DNA from: CAWJLE01 sp963843645
GTDB taxonomy: Bacteria; Chloroflexota; Anaerolineae; DAOTYC01
DNA: 64,000 nt
Direction of reading: 5' to 3'
NCBI GenBank assembly: GCA_963843645.1
Contig: CAWJLE010000003.1
Location: 620,001 to 684,000, forward strand
Below the pieces are notes generated by a model, which worked only from the letters and a program-made list of their open reading frames with translations, did no database searches and had not been told where the DNA came from. Positions 24,808 through 34,009 of the stretch are shown piece after piece; within the stretch, counting starts at the first letter, position 1, and the number at the start of each line of letters is the position of its first letter. The translations under genes were made by a program, and so were the position numbers.

Positions 24808-26157
24808 TCACGGGAAAGACTGTTGCACCCACTGATTCGGGTTGACGTTGACCTGCCCGATCCGCACCTCCCAGTGGAGATGGGGTCCCGTCGCCAGGCC
24901 GGTTCCGCCCATGAGGGCAATCACCTCGCCTTTCTTCACCATCTGGCCGACCTTGACGTTAATTTTGGACAGATGCCAGTACCCAGTGTGGACGCCCATG
25001 CCGTGATCAAGCAGAAGCGCATTGCCGCGGACCAGCAACTTCTCAGCCAGGACCACACGGCCGTCTGCTGCCGCCATCACGGGGACTCCAACCGTTCCCT
25101 CGTAGTCGAAGCCTTCGTGGTAACCGCTCACAGGACCGTGGTTGTAAGATCGTCGTGTGCCGAACTCTGAGGTAACTACCGGGTTGGTCAGAGGGTAGCT
25201 GAACCGGCCCTCCCACAATGGCATCGCCTCCGTGTCGTTCAGAGCCGTCGAGAGGTGCTCGGCTTCGGTGCGGACCAGCTTCGGATCCAACAGTTTCGAC
25301 GTGGCCGGCGACAAGTCGATGTTTTCGGTCTGGAACGTACCGGTCTTGACCCAGACCTGCCCGACCACTTTTCCCGATCCCGCGTGAGTTCCGCTGGCCG
25401 TGATGCTCAGATCGTGTGGGCCCAGGTCGGCCATCGGCCTCACAGCCACGAGTCCCCAGTGGTGCAGACCCTGATCCAGGAAAAGTACCGGCTGAGTGTC
25501 GAACTTGCCGCTCAGTGTCACCTCCACGCTGGTCTCCACGGCAACGAGGATCGTCGCACCCTGCACCGGATTCGGATCCCGCAGCTTGACCGATACGAAG
25601 GGCGCCGGCAGAGTTCCGGCCTCGAACCCGCCGGGCTGGCTCGTCGTCGCCGGCCCCCCCGGCACGAGCAGGCGCTGCCCTACGTACAACGAATTCACAT
25701 CGGAGATGCCGTTCACCGTCGCCAACTCCGACACAGTCGTCCCGTAGCGCGCGGCAATCCGGCTGAGGCTTTCACCAGCCACGACCCGGTGAGTCGCTTT
25801 GAAGCTTGCGGCTGAGGTTGCTGAAGCCGGGGACGGGGCCTTTGGGGCCACCGGTGGCTTGGGTTTCGGCGTTGGCGCGGCGGCGACGGCCGACACCGCC
25901 GGCTCCGCTGAGGCAGGAATTGTCAGGCTCTGTCCGATCTGAATGTGGCTCGGATCCTCGATGTTGTTGGCCGTCTCCAGATCAGCGACTGTCACACCGA
26001 ATCGCTGCGCGATACTCCAAAGCGTGTCGCCTGAAACAACCACGTGCACCTCATCCCCTGACGGCGCGGGCGGTGCAGCCAGTGCAGGCACGGCGACGAG
26101 ACTCAACAGCAAGATGAGGTTGAAAGCCGAAATCAACAGGGCTCGGCAACGGTGCAT
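24808..26157 (-). CDS. Secreted LysM-M23 metallopeptidase
   Basis: 449 residues. Signal peptide residues 1-27 (ALLISAFNLILLLSLVAVPALA). Two LysM peptidoglycan-binding domains lie at about 37-82 (VVVSGDTLWSIAQRFGV) and 122-166 (VVAGESLSRIAARYGT), joined by a Pro/Lys/Ala linker. A beta-sandwich region of unknown type covers 170-310. The C-terminal M23 domain (about 325-449) has EFGTRR, the zinc ligands of GYHEGFDYEG and the GPHLHWEV motif. It should cleave cell-wall peptide cross-links outside the membrane. It has its own promoter and terminator. Confidence 0.92.
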   Translation of the reverse strand: MHRCRALLISAFNLILLLSLVAVPALAAPPAPSGDEVHVVVSGDTLWSIAQRFGVTVADLETANNIEDPSHIQIGQSLTIPASAEPAVSAVAAAPTPKPKPPVAPKAPSPASATSAASFKATHRVVAGESLSRIAARYGTTVSELATVNGISDVNSLYVGQRLLVPGGPATTSQPGGFEAGTLPAPFVSVKLRDPNPVQGATILVAVETSVEVTLSGKFDTQPVLFLDQGLHHWGLVAVRPMADLGPHDLSITASGTHAGSGKVVGQVWVKTGTFQTENIDLSPATSKLLDPKLVRTEAEHLSTALNDTEAMPLWEGRFSYPLTNPVVTSEFGTRRSYNHGPVSGYHEGFDYEGTVGVPVMAAADGRVVLAEKLLVRGNALLLDHGMGVHTGYWHLSKINVKVGQMVKKGEVIALMGGTGLATGPHLHWEVRIGQVNVNPNQWVQQSFP

Positions 26158-26272
26158 GAGATATACCCCTCCAGGACAAACCTGTGTGGCTGCATCTGCG
26201 GCGTAACTGCTTAAGACCTGAGGCTGATTGCGAGTTGAGGCTCTGAGGTGAGGCGAACCTCGACCCGTGGTC

Positions 26273-26302
26273 AGTATAGCACGGCTCGCCGGTCTTCGTC
26301 AA
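26273..26302 (-). promoter_or_regulatory. Promoter of the LysM-M23 peptidase gene
   Basis: Minus strand TTGACG (26302-26297), 18 bp, TATACT (26278-26273). The start codon is at 26157. Confidence 0.6.
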
Positions 26303-26369
26303 CACTGGACACATCACCGGGTATTCTGCTACACTATCCTGGCATGCCGGAGGCGCAAGTCTCCGATCA

Positions 26370-27044
26370 ATGTTGGAGGCTATGTCTTTGCGTTACGCCT
26401 TTCTCTCGGACGTCCACGGACGCGTGGACGTTCTGCGGCACGTTCTGGACCTGCTCGATCGTGAGGCCATAGACCAGATCGTCAGTCTCGGCGACGTTGG
26501 CAACGACGACTGCTACGATCTGCTGCGAGCCCACGAGGCGATCGGCGTGTTCGGCAACTACGAGGTCTCTGGCTACCCGCACCTGTCGCCCGAGAATGCA
26601 GCTTTCGTCCTCAGCCTGCCGCCCATTCTCAACGCAGACGGATTCCTGGCGGCACACGCCGTGCCGACGTACCCGGCTGGTCTGCTGGATGTGGTTCAGT
26701 TCGCAGATTACATGCGGCGCAAAGGCATCAACTGGCGTGGCATGTTCCGCTACCCGAACGGCGAAGACGATACCCTGTTCGACACGCTCGCGGCGCTTCA
26801 GGATGCCGACACACACCTGTTCTTCCACGGCCACACGCATCGGCAACACGCCTGGCGCATCCGGTCTGGTGACCGGCCTCGTCAGATCCGCGGACAGCGA
26901 ATCCCGCTCGACTCCTTCTCATATGACATCATCGGAGTCGGCAGCCTGGGGCGACCCGAGGATGGATCGTCTCCGCGTTATGTCATCTACGATTCAGACA
27001 GAAACGAGGTTGAGCTGCGCGCCATCACTCGCTTTCTATCATGA
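26370..27044 (+). CDS. Calcineurin-like metallophosphoesterase
   Basis: 224 residues. Motifs: FLSDVHGRVD (D-x-H), VSLGDVGND (GD-x-x-x-D), VFGNYEVSG in place of GNH(E/D), and the C-terminal HGHTHRQ. The family includes diadenosine-tetraphosphatases and YfcE-type phosphodiesterases; the substrate is not deducible. The usual His of GNH is Tyr here. ATG 26370 is the upstream start; ATG 26382 (MSLRYAFLSD) is equally natural. The last 20 bp overlap the end of the convergent dehydrogenase gene. Confidence 0.85.
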   Translation: MLEAMSLRYAFLSDVHGRVDVLRHVLDLLDREAIDQIVSLGDVGNDDCYDLLRAHEAIGVFGNYEVSGYPHLSPENAAFVLSLPPILNADGFLAAHAVPTYPAGLLDVVQFADYMRRKGINWRGMFRYPNGEDDTLFDTLAALQDADTHLFFHGHTHRQHAWRIRSGDRPRQIRGQRIPLDSFSYDIIGVGSLGRPEDGSSPRYVIYDSDRNEVELRAITRFLS

Positions 27045-28047
27045 TCTTGCGCCCTTCACGACGAACCGCCATATCGACAGCACGCCCCAGGTCCGCCAGA
27101 GACAGGCGGTGGCTGATCAGCTCCTCCACCCGAACCAGACCGCGGTTGATGAGATCGAGAGACTCGCGGGCCGCGACCGGAGTCGACGAATAGGTGCTCA
27201 TCACCTGTATCTGGCGCACGAGGACCGCATTCAGGTCCACCGTAGTCGGCGCGCCCCCGGCCTTAACCGCGAAAAGATGAATGAAGCCCCCGTCACGCAC
27301 GAGCCGCATTGCCTGGTCCCAAACAGGCTGTCCGGACGCCGTCAGAATGAGACCGTCCAGGCCGATCCCGCCCGTGACCTCATGCACGCGCGCCTCGATA
27401 TCGTCGGTCGCCGGGTTAAGCGCCTGCTCGACGCCGAATTCGCGCGCCAGCTCCAGCCTGTCGTCCACCATGTCGGAGACCCAGGTATACGCCAGGTATA
27501 GGCGGGCGCACTGAGCAAGAAGCAGGCCGACCGGCCCCGCGCCCACGACCATGACGTGATCGCCCGCTCGCCAGGCCGACCGCTGCGGCGCGCGCAGGCA
27601 GCAGGCCAAAGGCTCAGTGAAGGTAGCCGCATCGAATGACGTGCCTTCCGGGATGGCGAACGTCCCATACTTGACGTTGGCTGCAGGAACTCGCACGTAT
27701 TCGGCGAACCCTCCCGGATCCAGGTTGCTCGTCTTGAAGTCACGGCACATTGAGTAGTCGCCGTGCTGGCAGAACCAACAGGCCTGGCAGGGTACGTGGT
27801 GTAGAGCAACCACCCGCTGGCCGGTCGCGAACCCCGAGACTCCCTCGCCCACATCCACGACCGTGCCCGCCAACTCGTGCCCCAGCACGGTTCCTGGCCT
27901 TACGCTCTCGTTGACGATCTTCGTGACGTCTGTGCCGCACAAGCCGACGGTGTGCATTTTTACCAGCAACTCACCCGGTCCAATCTTGGGCACGGGAACG
28001 TCGTCCAACCGAATGTCGCTTCGGCTGTAAAACACAGCTGCCTTCAA
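27025..28047 (-). CDS. Zinc-dependent alcohol/sorbitol dehydrogenase-like protein
   Basis: 340 residues, MDR superfamily. Catalytic zinc: GLCGTDVTK and GHELAGTVVDVGEGV. Structural zinc: CQACWFCQHGDYSMC. NAD(P) fold: VVGAGPVGLLLAQ. The C-terminus (VRREGRKIMIESE) is normal, so the gene is complete. TTG at 28047 lies behind AGGAGGA. It probably oxidises a polyol or sugar alcohol; the exact substrate is unknown. The long uninterrupted frames on the opposite strand are shadows. Confidence 0.88.
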   Translation of the reverse strand: MKAAVFYSRSDIRLDDVPVPKIGPGELLVKMHTVGLCGTDVTKIVNESVRPGTVLGHELAGTVVDVGEGVSGFATGQRVVALHHVPCQACWFCQHGDYSMCRDFKTSNLDPGGFAEYVRVPAANVKYGTFAIPEGTSFDAATFTEPLACCLRAPQRSAWRAGDHVMVVGAGPVGLLLAQCARLYLAYTWVSDMVDDRLELAREFGVEQALNPATDDIEARVHEVTGGIGLDGLILTASGQPVWDQAMRLVRDGGFIHLFAVKAGGAPTTVDLNAVLVRQIQVMSTYSSTPVAARESLDLINRGLVRVEELISHRLSLADLGRAVDMAVRREGRKIMIESE

Positions 28048-28229
28048 GTCGTCCTCCTTGCTCTGGGAATAGGATGCTCCGGCTGTCGTCGCAGTTCCAT
28101 AGGATTGCTCCCAGTCTCCCGACTTCGTCTCCTGGTTCCGCTAACCCATTTGCGCCGGTCTGTTCTCAGTCAGATCGAATCTCATACTATCACCATGAAG
28201 CCCTGGCAGCAAGTCGTATGGCCGCCTCG

Positions 28230-28276
28230 AAAAAGAAGAACCACCCTTCTTGCCTGAGCGGCAGAAAGGTGGTTCT
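28230..28276 (-). terminator. Terminator of the PA14 protein gene
   Basis: GAACCACC and GGTGGTTC (28238-28245 and 28268-28275) form the outer stem, with additional pairing of TTCTGCC and GGCAAGAA inside. On the minus strand TTCTTTTTCG follows. It lies 50 bp past the stop codon. Confidence 0.75.
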
Positions 28277-28326
28277 CATCTCCGTATCTAATTCACTATC
28301 GCAAGACTTTGGCGCTCACAGCGAAA

Positions 28327-31230
28327 TCAATTCTTTCGATGTGGTCTGCCAGACCCCGCCGGTTGATCCGACGGCTCCGACGCGGGCGTCTCCGACGCCG
28401 GCACGATTACTGTGAACGGAGCAACAGCCTCGTACTTGCCGTCCGCGGTCTTCGCAATCACGATGACTTGAGGCACCGCCTCCCAGCCGGCTCCCACCGG
28501 CAACAGGAACTGGCTCCTGAACTGGCCCTTTTCGCTCACCGTAGCTGTGCCCGTCACCGGAACGGAAACCAGGTCCTTCGGTTGTGCCGCAGGCTGTGCC
28601 AACCCGAACTCAATCTCGTCTCCCGCGGGCCAGTCCTGCCCGACGACTGTTAGCGTGATTCCTACGGTGCCGCTGATCGGGGACAGCGAGATCATCGGCT
28701 CGGCCGTGACAGCGGCTGGTGTATCGGTGGCCTCGGGAGCAACTGTCGGTGTATCCGTCGCTTCCGCGGCCTTCGTCGGCTTACTCTCCGGTTTCGTCGC
28801 CGTCGCCTCGACGGTTGGCGGCTCAGCCGGCCCGGTCTGCTGCGTCTCCGTCGGCTGTGGTTGTACCTCAGTAGGTTGTGGCTCGACGACCGTCGGCTGT
28901 GGCTCAACGACCGTCGGCTGTGGCTCAACGACCGTCGGCTGTGGCTGCACCTCGGTGGGCTGCGGCTGCGGTTCCGTCGGCTGTGGTTTCACCTCAGTAG
29001 GCTGTGGTTGCGCCTCAGTGGGCTGTGGCTCCGCCGTTGTGGGCTGCGGTTGTACCTCCGTCGGCTGTGGCTGCGGCTGCCCACCTGTGATCGCAAAACT
29101 GGCCACAGCTGTCTTGCTCAGATCGGCTGTGTACGCCACGACGAGAGCTTCAGACCGCTCCTCCCAGCCCAGCCCGGCGGGGATGGCGATGGATGTCTTG
29201 AACTCGCCGGTGGAGCTGACTGCAACGTTGCCCACAGCGGCGTTCGGGTTGATCTGCAGCAATTTTGCGTTCGGCTGCGGCTGAGCCAGCGCCAGAGTCA
29301 CGGCTTGACCGGCCGGCCAGTTCGTGCCCTTCACCGCAATCGACGAACTGATCGCTCCCTCTGCCGGCGAGAGGGAGATGCCCGGCTGTGCTTGCTGGGT
29401 TGGGATCGGGTTCGCGGTAGCGGTCTCCGTCGGCTGTACGACCAAGGTGTTCGTCGGTTTCGGCGTCGCAGTCGCAGCCACCTTGGCCCAACTCACCTGG
29501 ATTTCCGCCGTGGCGGCCCGATTGTAGTATTCTACCCGCACGTCGTGGTCGCCCTTGCTGACCTTCGCCGTAGCGGACACTTCACGCAGGGAACCGTCGT
29601 TCCAATCATTGAGAATGCGATCATCGTCCACCCAGAGGCGCATGCCGTCGTCCATGCGACCGGTGAACTTGTACTGCGCGGTGCTGTCGAAATGCACCCG
29701 GCGCGTCCAGCGGGCTGAGAAGCTGTCGCCCGGAATGCCACTGCCAGGGCCGCTCGTGCCCCAGCCAAAGTCGATGTCCTTGTCATTCCGGGTCATGGCC
29801 GGGCTGCCCTCAAGCTTGCGATTGCTGAAGTACTCGCCCTTCCAATCAGGATAGCTGGCACTTTCCGTACGAGCCCAGAACAGGTGTGCTTCCGCACCGC
29901 CCGCGCGGTCGTAGTATTCCAGCCGCACGTCGTGATCGCCCGACGACAGGGATCGATCCGATACGTAGGTGGTCGCACCAGAATCGTGCCATTGATCGAT
30001 CAGGAGCTGACCGTCCACCCACAGACGAGCGCCATCGTCGACCTTCGCGGAGAAGCGGTAGTTGCCGTCGTCGAAGTGCAGGCGGCGCGTCCAGCGGACG
30101 GAGAAGTTGTCGGCTGGGACGCCCGGTCCAGGCACGCCGTTGCCCCAGTTGAAGTCCACCCAGGCATCGTTCCGAACGAGCACTGGAGAGCCGCTCAGAT
30201 CAGGGTTGCTGAAGTACTCCGCTTTCCATTCAGGATAACTGGCGTCGATACGCTGCCAGGACAATCTGGCCAAAGCCCACCCGATATGCTCGAAGTAGTC
30301 CATCCGCAGCGAATGAGTGCCAGGTGTCACGTACAACTCGACGACGAACTGAGTCGGTCCATCGTGCCACTGGTCTATGACGGGCTGGTTGTCCAGGTAG
30401 AATCGCGCCCCATCGTCAACCTGCAGCGTGAAGCGGTAATTGCCGCCATCGAAGTTCTGATTGCGGGTCCACAGCACCGAGAAATTGTCCCGGTTCACTT
30501 CCGGCGCGGGGCTTTCCATTTGCCAATCGAAGTCGATCTGCTGATCGTTTCGGATCATGACGGGCTGGCCTTGCAGGTTGGGATTGTTGTAATACGCGCC
30601 GCGCCAATCCGTGATGGTAGGTTCGACAGGCGGCGGAGGCAGTGTCGGCTGCGGGCGCGGCGTCCGCGTGGGCATACCCGGTGCCGGCGGCGTCAGTTCT
30701 TCAGGCGGGATCGGGGTGTCTGTCGGGGTCGCCGTTACCAGCTCGGTGGGAGTGGGAATCACTGTCGGCTGCTCCAGGCGAAAAGGAACAGTGGCCTGCA
30801 CGCCCGAAGCCTCGGCGCGCGCCACGATCTGAATGCCGTCGTTTTCCAGCCATTTGGATTCGTACGGATACGTGAAGGTCGACGAAAACTGGCCTTTGTC
30901 GTCAGCCACGGCCCCGGCGTAGGCATAGTTCTCATTGTCCGCACCCAGGTTCCCCGTGGCCGAGAGGCGAATGAAGACCACCTCGCCCGGCTGCCAATGA
31001 GATCCGGTGATGGTCAGCGGCGTTCCGGCATAGCCCGATGCCGGCGATACCTGGATGTTCGCCTCAGTGACGGGATTCGCCACCTCAGTCGCCACGCCCT
31101 TCGCTCGCAAGTTGGTGCGAGTGTAGACCAGACCGGCCACCACCATTACGCCCAGGCACATGACCCAAACGACAAACACGGCAGCAACAGCAATGCGAAC
31201 GTTCCGGTTGGAAGAGAAGAACCTTCCCAT
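28327..31230 (-). CDS. Large membrane-anchored surface protein with three PA14 domains
   Basis: 967 residues. An N-terminal signal anchor (about residues 12-36, VAAVFVVWVMCLGVMVVAGLVY) is followed by an IPT/Ig-like domain, then three PA14-like modules of about 130-140 residues (near 205-345, 345-485 and 485-620). Each has the pattern AEYFSNPDLSGSP, VDFNWG, FSVRWTRR, VDDGARLWVDG, LIDQWHD and DVRLEYYDRAG. Two more Ig-like domains are separated by a PQPTEV/PQPTVVE low-complexity stalk. PA14 modules usually bind carbohydrate. It is probably a cell-surface carbohydrate-binding or adhesion protein. Promoter at 31267-31295. Confidence 0.85.
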   Translation of the reverse strand: MGRFFSSNRNVRIAVAAVFVVWVMCLGVMVVAGLVYTRTNLRAKGVATEVANPVTEANIQVSPASGYAGTPLTITGSHWQPGEVVFIRLSATGNLGADNENYAYAGAVADDKGQFSSTFTYPYESKWLENDGIQIVARAEASGVQATVPFRLEQPTVIPTPTELVTATPTDTPIPPEELTPPAPGMPTRTPRPQPTLPPPPVEPTITDWRGAYYNNPNLQGQPVMIRNDQQIDFDWQMESPAPEVNRDNFSVLWTRNQNFDGGNYRFTLQVDDGARFYLDNQPVIDQWHDGPTQFVVELYVTPGTHSLRMDYFEHIGWALARLSWQRIDASYPEWKAEYFSNPDLSGSPVLVRNDAWVDFNWGNGVPGPGVPADNFSVRWTRRLHFDDGNYRFSAKVDDGARLWVDGQLLIDQWHDSGATTYVSDRSLSSGDHDVRLEYYDRAGGAEAHLFWARTESASYPDWKGEYFSNRKLEGSPAMTRNDKDIDFGWGTSGPGSGIPGDSFSARWTRRVHFDSTAQYKFTGRMDDGMRLWVDDDRILNDWNDGSLREVSATAKVSKGDHDVRVEYYNRAATAEIQVSWAKVAATATPKPTNTLVVQPTETATANPIPTQQAQPGISLSPAEGAISSSIAVKGTNWPAGQAVTLALAQPQPNAKLLQINPNAAVGNVAVSSTGEFKTSIAIPAGLGWEERSEALVVAYTADLSKTAVASFAITGGQPQPQPTEVQPQPTTAEPQPTEAQPQPTEVKPQPTEPQPQPTEVQPQPTVVEPQPTVVEPQPTVVEPQPTEVQPQPTETQQTGPAEPPTVEATATKPESKPTKAAEATDTPTVAPEATDTPAAVTAEPMISLSPISGTVGITLTVVGQDWPAGDEIEFGLAQPAAQPKDLVSVPVTGTATVSEKGQFRSQFLLPVGAGWEAVPQVIVIAKTADGKYEAVAPFTVIVPASETPASEPSDQPAGSGRPHRKN
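28856..29080 (-). repeat. In-gene tandem repeat coding a PQPT stalk
   Basis: Tandem and degenerate 21-bp units (gaccgtcggctgtggctcaa and variants) encode PQPTVVE/PQPTEVQ. Three successive units are almost identical near 28882-28950. The reading frame is kept throughout, so it is a coding repeat rather than a CRISPR or satellite. Confidence 0.85.
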
Positions 31231-31266
31231 GAACCATCCCCCCTGTCGAGTGTGACTTCACCTGCT

Positions 31267-31295
31267 ATTATATCCGGTAATTCTTTGGTTCACAA
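31267..31295 (-). promoter_or_regulatory. Promoter of the PA14 protein gene
   Basis: Minus strand TTGTGA (31295-31290), 17 bp, TATAAT (31272-31267), 37 bp before the ATG at 31230. Confidence 0.7.
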
Positions 31296-31385
31296 TAGAG
31301 CCATGGCGGATTGGCAGGCCGTGGAAACGCGTATCTTCCGCGCTTGCCCTACGCCAAACCTCGTAGCTCCGCCCTTCTGGTGGTC

Positions 31386-31413
31386 TTGACTCAATTGCCG
31401 TTCGTGGTATAAT
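31386..31413 (+). promoter_or_regulatory. Promoter of the redox operon
   Basis: TTGACT (31386-31391), 16 bp, TATAAT (31408-31413). The first gene starts at 31525. No further clear promoter is seen before the genes at 31925-36014, so this could drive the whole cluster. Confidence 0.7.
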
Positions 31414-31524
31414 GCTTCCAGTTTTGACGTGGGGTCGGTGTATGGTTTTCGTCGCATCTCGCCCAAGAAAGTTTCGCACCCATCGACGCTGGATCTCAGC
31501 CAAGAACAAAGGAAGAGGACGCCT

Positions 31525-31788
31525 ATGAAGTACTACTGCGCCAAAGCTAAGTGTCAGGAGTGTCGTCTGGCGTTCAGGTACGCCGTCACCGACGAGGATA
31601 TCGAAGATGGGTCCGCCCACGACGTTAGCTGCCCTCGCTGTGGTGAGTTGGTCGATATCCCATCCTACTCGCCTTGTACTGAAGAGACGTACGACGAAAT
31701 CAACGAGGAGTACGAAGAGCTGGAAGACCAGTTCGGCCTGGAGGACCTCGACGACGAGGAAGAAGACGAGGAGGACGACTGGGAGTGA
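31525..31788 (+). CDS. Small zinc-ribbon protein with acidic tail
   Basis: 87 residues from ATG 31525 (GAGGA upstream). CAKAKCQECRLAF and CPRCGELVDI give two Cys pairs of a zinc ribbon. The last 35 residues are almost entirely Glu/Asp (LDDEEEDEEDDWE). No catalytic motif. Conserved small zinc ribbons of this kind are common in Chloroflexota, but the role is unknown. It is the first gene after the promoter at 31386 and lies 136 bp ahead of the cytochrome b gene. Confidence 0.65.
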   Translation: MKYYCAKAKCQECRLAFRYAVTDEDIEDGSAHDVSCPRCGELVDIPSYSPCTEETYDEINEEYEELEDQFGLEDLDDEEEDEEDDWE

Positions 31789-31924
31789 TCCCTCCCTGCC
31801 GACGGTGTAAGGGAGTGACGGCTTTGGCTGAGCGGGGAGTGCATTTCGAGCAGGCACGACCGGCTCCACCGTTATCCCAGGAGGCTACTGGGGCCCAAAC
31901 GGTCGGAAGGAAGGGAGAACGATC

Positions 31925-32758
31925 TTGGAGCGTCTGACGCTCTTCTGGATAGTCCATCTTGTCTTGCTTACCCTGTTCGGCGTCGAAATGATTTTTGTCC
32001 TGTCGATCTGGCTGCGAGGGCGAGTGCCCGGCTTGCCGCCCACTGCGTCGCCCTGGCAAAAAATCCGTGCCGGAGTGGGTTTCGGATTAAGCCTGGTATT
32101 CAGTCGCCGCATCTTCAAGCTCGGTCAAACGGTAGTGAGAGACAGCCTGGGTCAAGGGCGGATTCTGAAGGTCAGCCCACGACGATGGTTTTCTCATATC
32201 GCCGTGTTCGGCTCTTTCGCCATTCTGGCCATTCTCTCAACCATCACCGGTCTGGCTGTTGAGATCTTTCCTCGGCTCTTTCCACCCACGCATTTCCTGA
32301 ACACCAACATCGTCTTCGTCACGCTGCGAGAGGTAGATTACCCGATAGTCGCCTTCTTGAACGATTTTCTGGGTCTGCTGATCGTCATAGGTCTCGCGAT
32401 GATGGTGTACCGGCGCTACGTCGAAAAGCCGGACCAGCTCCGCACGAGCGGCTCGGACACGGCCGTTTTCGTGCTCCTGGGTGGCATTGCGCTGACCGGC
32501 TTTCCCTTGGAGGCCTTCCGTCTTCTCGCTCATCAGCCGTTCGCGCCGACGGCCGGTTGGGCATTCGCGGGCTATCCACTCGCCTGGATACTCCATGGTT
32601 TGCATTTCAATTGGGGCGTCTGGTACAACGCTGCGTTTTGGATGCACTTCGCCCTTGCCAACGCGCTTCTGTTTTACGCGCCTTTCAGCCGTTTCGCCCA
32701 CGTCCTCATGAGCCCGCTGATCGTTGCGTTGAACGTTATGGAGGAATCGACCCCATGA
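31925..32758 (+). CDS. NarI/HdrE-like cytochrome b membrane subunit
   Basis: 277 residues with TTG start behind GGAAGGGAG. Five membrane helices are visible (about 8-28, 82-108, 142-163, 183-205 and 235-262). His residues in or near helices suggest haem b ligation (WFSHIAVFG, LHGLHFNWG, WMHFALAN). The layout matches the nitrate-reductase gamma/HdrE family that passes electrons between quinone and cytoplasmic Fe-S proteins. Its stop overlaps the ATG of the HdrD-like gene (ATGA), so the two are probably one membrane complex. Direction of electron flow and the final substrate are unknown. Confidence 0.82.
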   Translation: MERLTLFWIVHLVLLTLFGVEMIFVLSIWLRGRVPGLPPTASPWQKIRAGVGFGLSLVFSRRIFKLGQTVVRDSLGQGRILKVSPRRWFSHIAVFGSFAILAILSTITGLAVEIFPRLFPPTHFLNTNIVFVTLREVDYPIVAFLNDFLGLLIVIGLAMMVYRRYVEKPDQLRTSGSDTAVFVLLGGIALTGFPLEAFRLLAHQPFAPTAGWAFAGYPLAWILHGLHFNWGVWYNAAFWMHFALANALLFYAPFSRFAHVLMSPLIVALNVMEESTP

Positions 32759-33978
32759 GCTCAGTGGACCCGCTTGACCTGTCGCGCTTCACGGTCAGGC
32801 AGTTGTTCGAGCTGGAGGCTTGCACCCGTTGTGGCGAGTGCGTCCAGTGGTGTCCCACCTACACGGAACGCCATAACGAGGAAATCACCCCTCTTTCCAA
32901 AATCGGCCGCTACAAGTCTTTCGTCAAGGGGCAATATGGCGGCTTTTTGGCGCGCCTCTTCGGCTACGGTGAGCCCACCAAAGAACAGGTCAAGAGCTTC
33001 GGTCAGGGGACATTCCAGTGCACCCTGTGCGGTCGCTGCCACGTCGTCTGTCCCGTCCAGATTCGCACTCGTCCGCTGTGGATCGCCATGCGCGAGCAGT
33101 TGGTGGCCTGGCACGAGTATCCGCCGGTGTTCGACCAGCTGCGCGACACGGTGACTTCCCACTACAACATTTCCGGTGACGACAACAAGACACGCCTGAT
33201 TTGGAGCGAAAATCTGGACGATCAACCGCCTACGGTGGCGAGCAAGCCTCAGGCGGAGAACGTCTACTTCGTAGGCTGCGTCGGCTCGTTCTACCCCACT
33301 GTCTTCGGCATACCACAGGCATTCGTGAGCTTGCTCGGCCGCGCGGCGCTGGACTATACCATGCTCTCCGGCGAGGAGTGGTGTTGCGGCTATCCCCTGC
33401 TGATCAGTGGCATGAGACCACACATCGGTGATCTCATTCGCCACAACGTGGAGACGGTCCGGAGCACAGGGGCCAGGCGTTTGATTACCACTTGCCCCTC
33501 GTGTTATCATACGTGGAAGCACGAGTACCCCGAGGTCATCGGCGAGCCGTTGGGCTTCGAGGTCGTTCACGCCGTCGAGTTGCTGGCGGATTTGATCGAA
33601 GAGGGCAGCCTGGTCCCGGGGCCCTATGGCCGCCCGGTGACCTACCACGATCCGTGCGACCTCGGTCGCAACAGCGGCATCTACGATGCACCACGTCGGA
33701 TCCTGCAGGCGATCCCGGATCTTATTTTCAGGGAGATGCAGGACAACCGTGAGTACTCTCTCTGCTGCGGCGGAGGCGGCGACGCAGAAATGGCGGATGC
33801 TGACATCACGACGTCGGTGGCGCACCGACGCCTGGAGCAAGCGCAGGCCGTGGGCGCCCAGGTCGTGGTTTCCGCTTGTCAGCAGTGCAAGCGCACTCTG
33901 GCGGGCCAGGCCCGCAAGGAGAAGCTCCGGCTCAAAGCTCTGGATATTACCGAGCTGCTGTGGGAAACGCTGCAATAG
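32755..33978 (+). CDS. HdrD/GlpC-like Fe-S protein with two CCG domains
   Basis: 407 residues. Two 4Fe-4S ferredoxin motifs, CTRCGECVQWCP (Cys 23, 26, 29, 33) and CTLCGRCHVVCP (Cys 89, 92, 95, 99), precede two CCG domains. The first has EEWCCGYPL and TTCPSCYHTW; the second has HDPCDLGRNSG, LCCGGGGDAEM and SACQQCKRTL. In HdrB/HdrD-type enzymes the CCG domains hold the noncubane clusters that reduce or form disulfides; GlpC and LldE-like proteins share the fold. Translational coupling to the cytochrome b gene and a lipoyl-carrier protein downstream suggest a membrane-linked thiol/disulfide oxidoreductase. The exact substrate is inference. Confidence 0.88.
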   Translation: MSSVDPLDLSRFTVRQLFELEACTRCGECVQWCPTYTERHNEEITPLSKIGRYKSFVKGQYGGFLARLFGYGEPTKEQVKSFGQGTFQCTLCGRCHVVCPVQIRTRPLWIAMREQLVAWHEYPPVFDQLRDTVTSHYNISGDDNKTRLIWSENLDDQPPTVASKPQAENVYFVGCVGSFYPTVFGIPQAFVSLLGRAALDYTMLSGEEWCCGYPLLISGMRPHIGDLIRHNVETVRSTGARRLITTCPSCYHTWKHEYPEVIGEPLGFEVVHAVELLADLIEEGSLVPGPYGRPVTYHDPCDLGRNSGIYDAPRRILQAIPDLIFREMQDNREYSLCCGGGGDAEMADADITTSVAHRRLEQAQAVGAQVVVSACQQCKRTLAGQARKEKLRLKALDITELLWETLQ

Positions 33979-34009
33979 AATTCTTCGTATTACATCATAG
34001 GAGGAAGGC

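Noticed and set aside
28856..29080. CRISPR-like or satellite repeat array
   Set aside because: The units are multiples of three, keep one long frame and code for a Pro/Gln/Thr stalk; there are no spacers or cas genes.
29884..31389. Long open frame on the plus strand opposite the PA14 gene
   Set aside because: It has no recognisable protein, and the opposite strand carries three clear PA14 domains and a good promoter.
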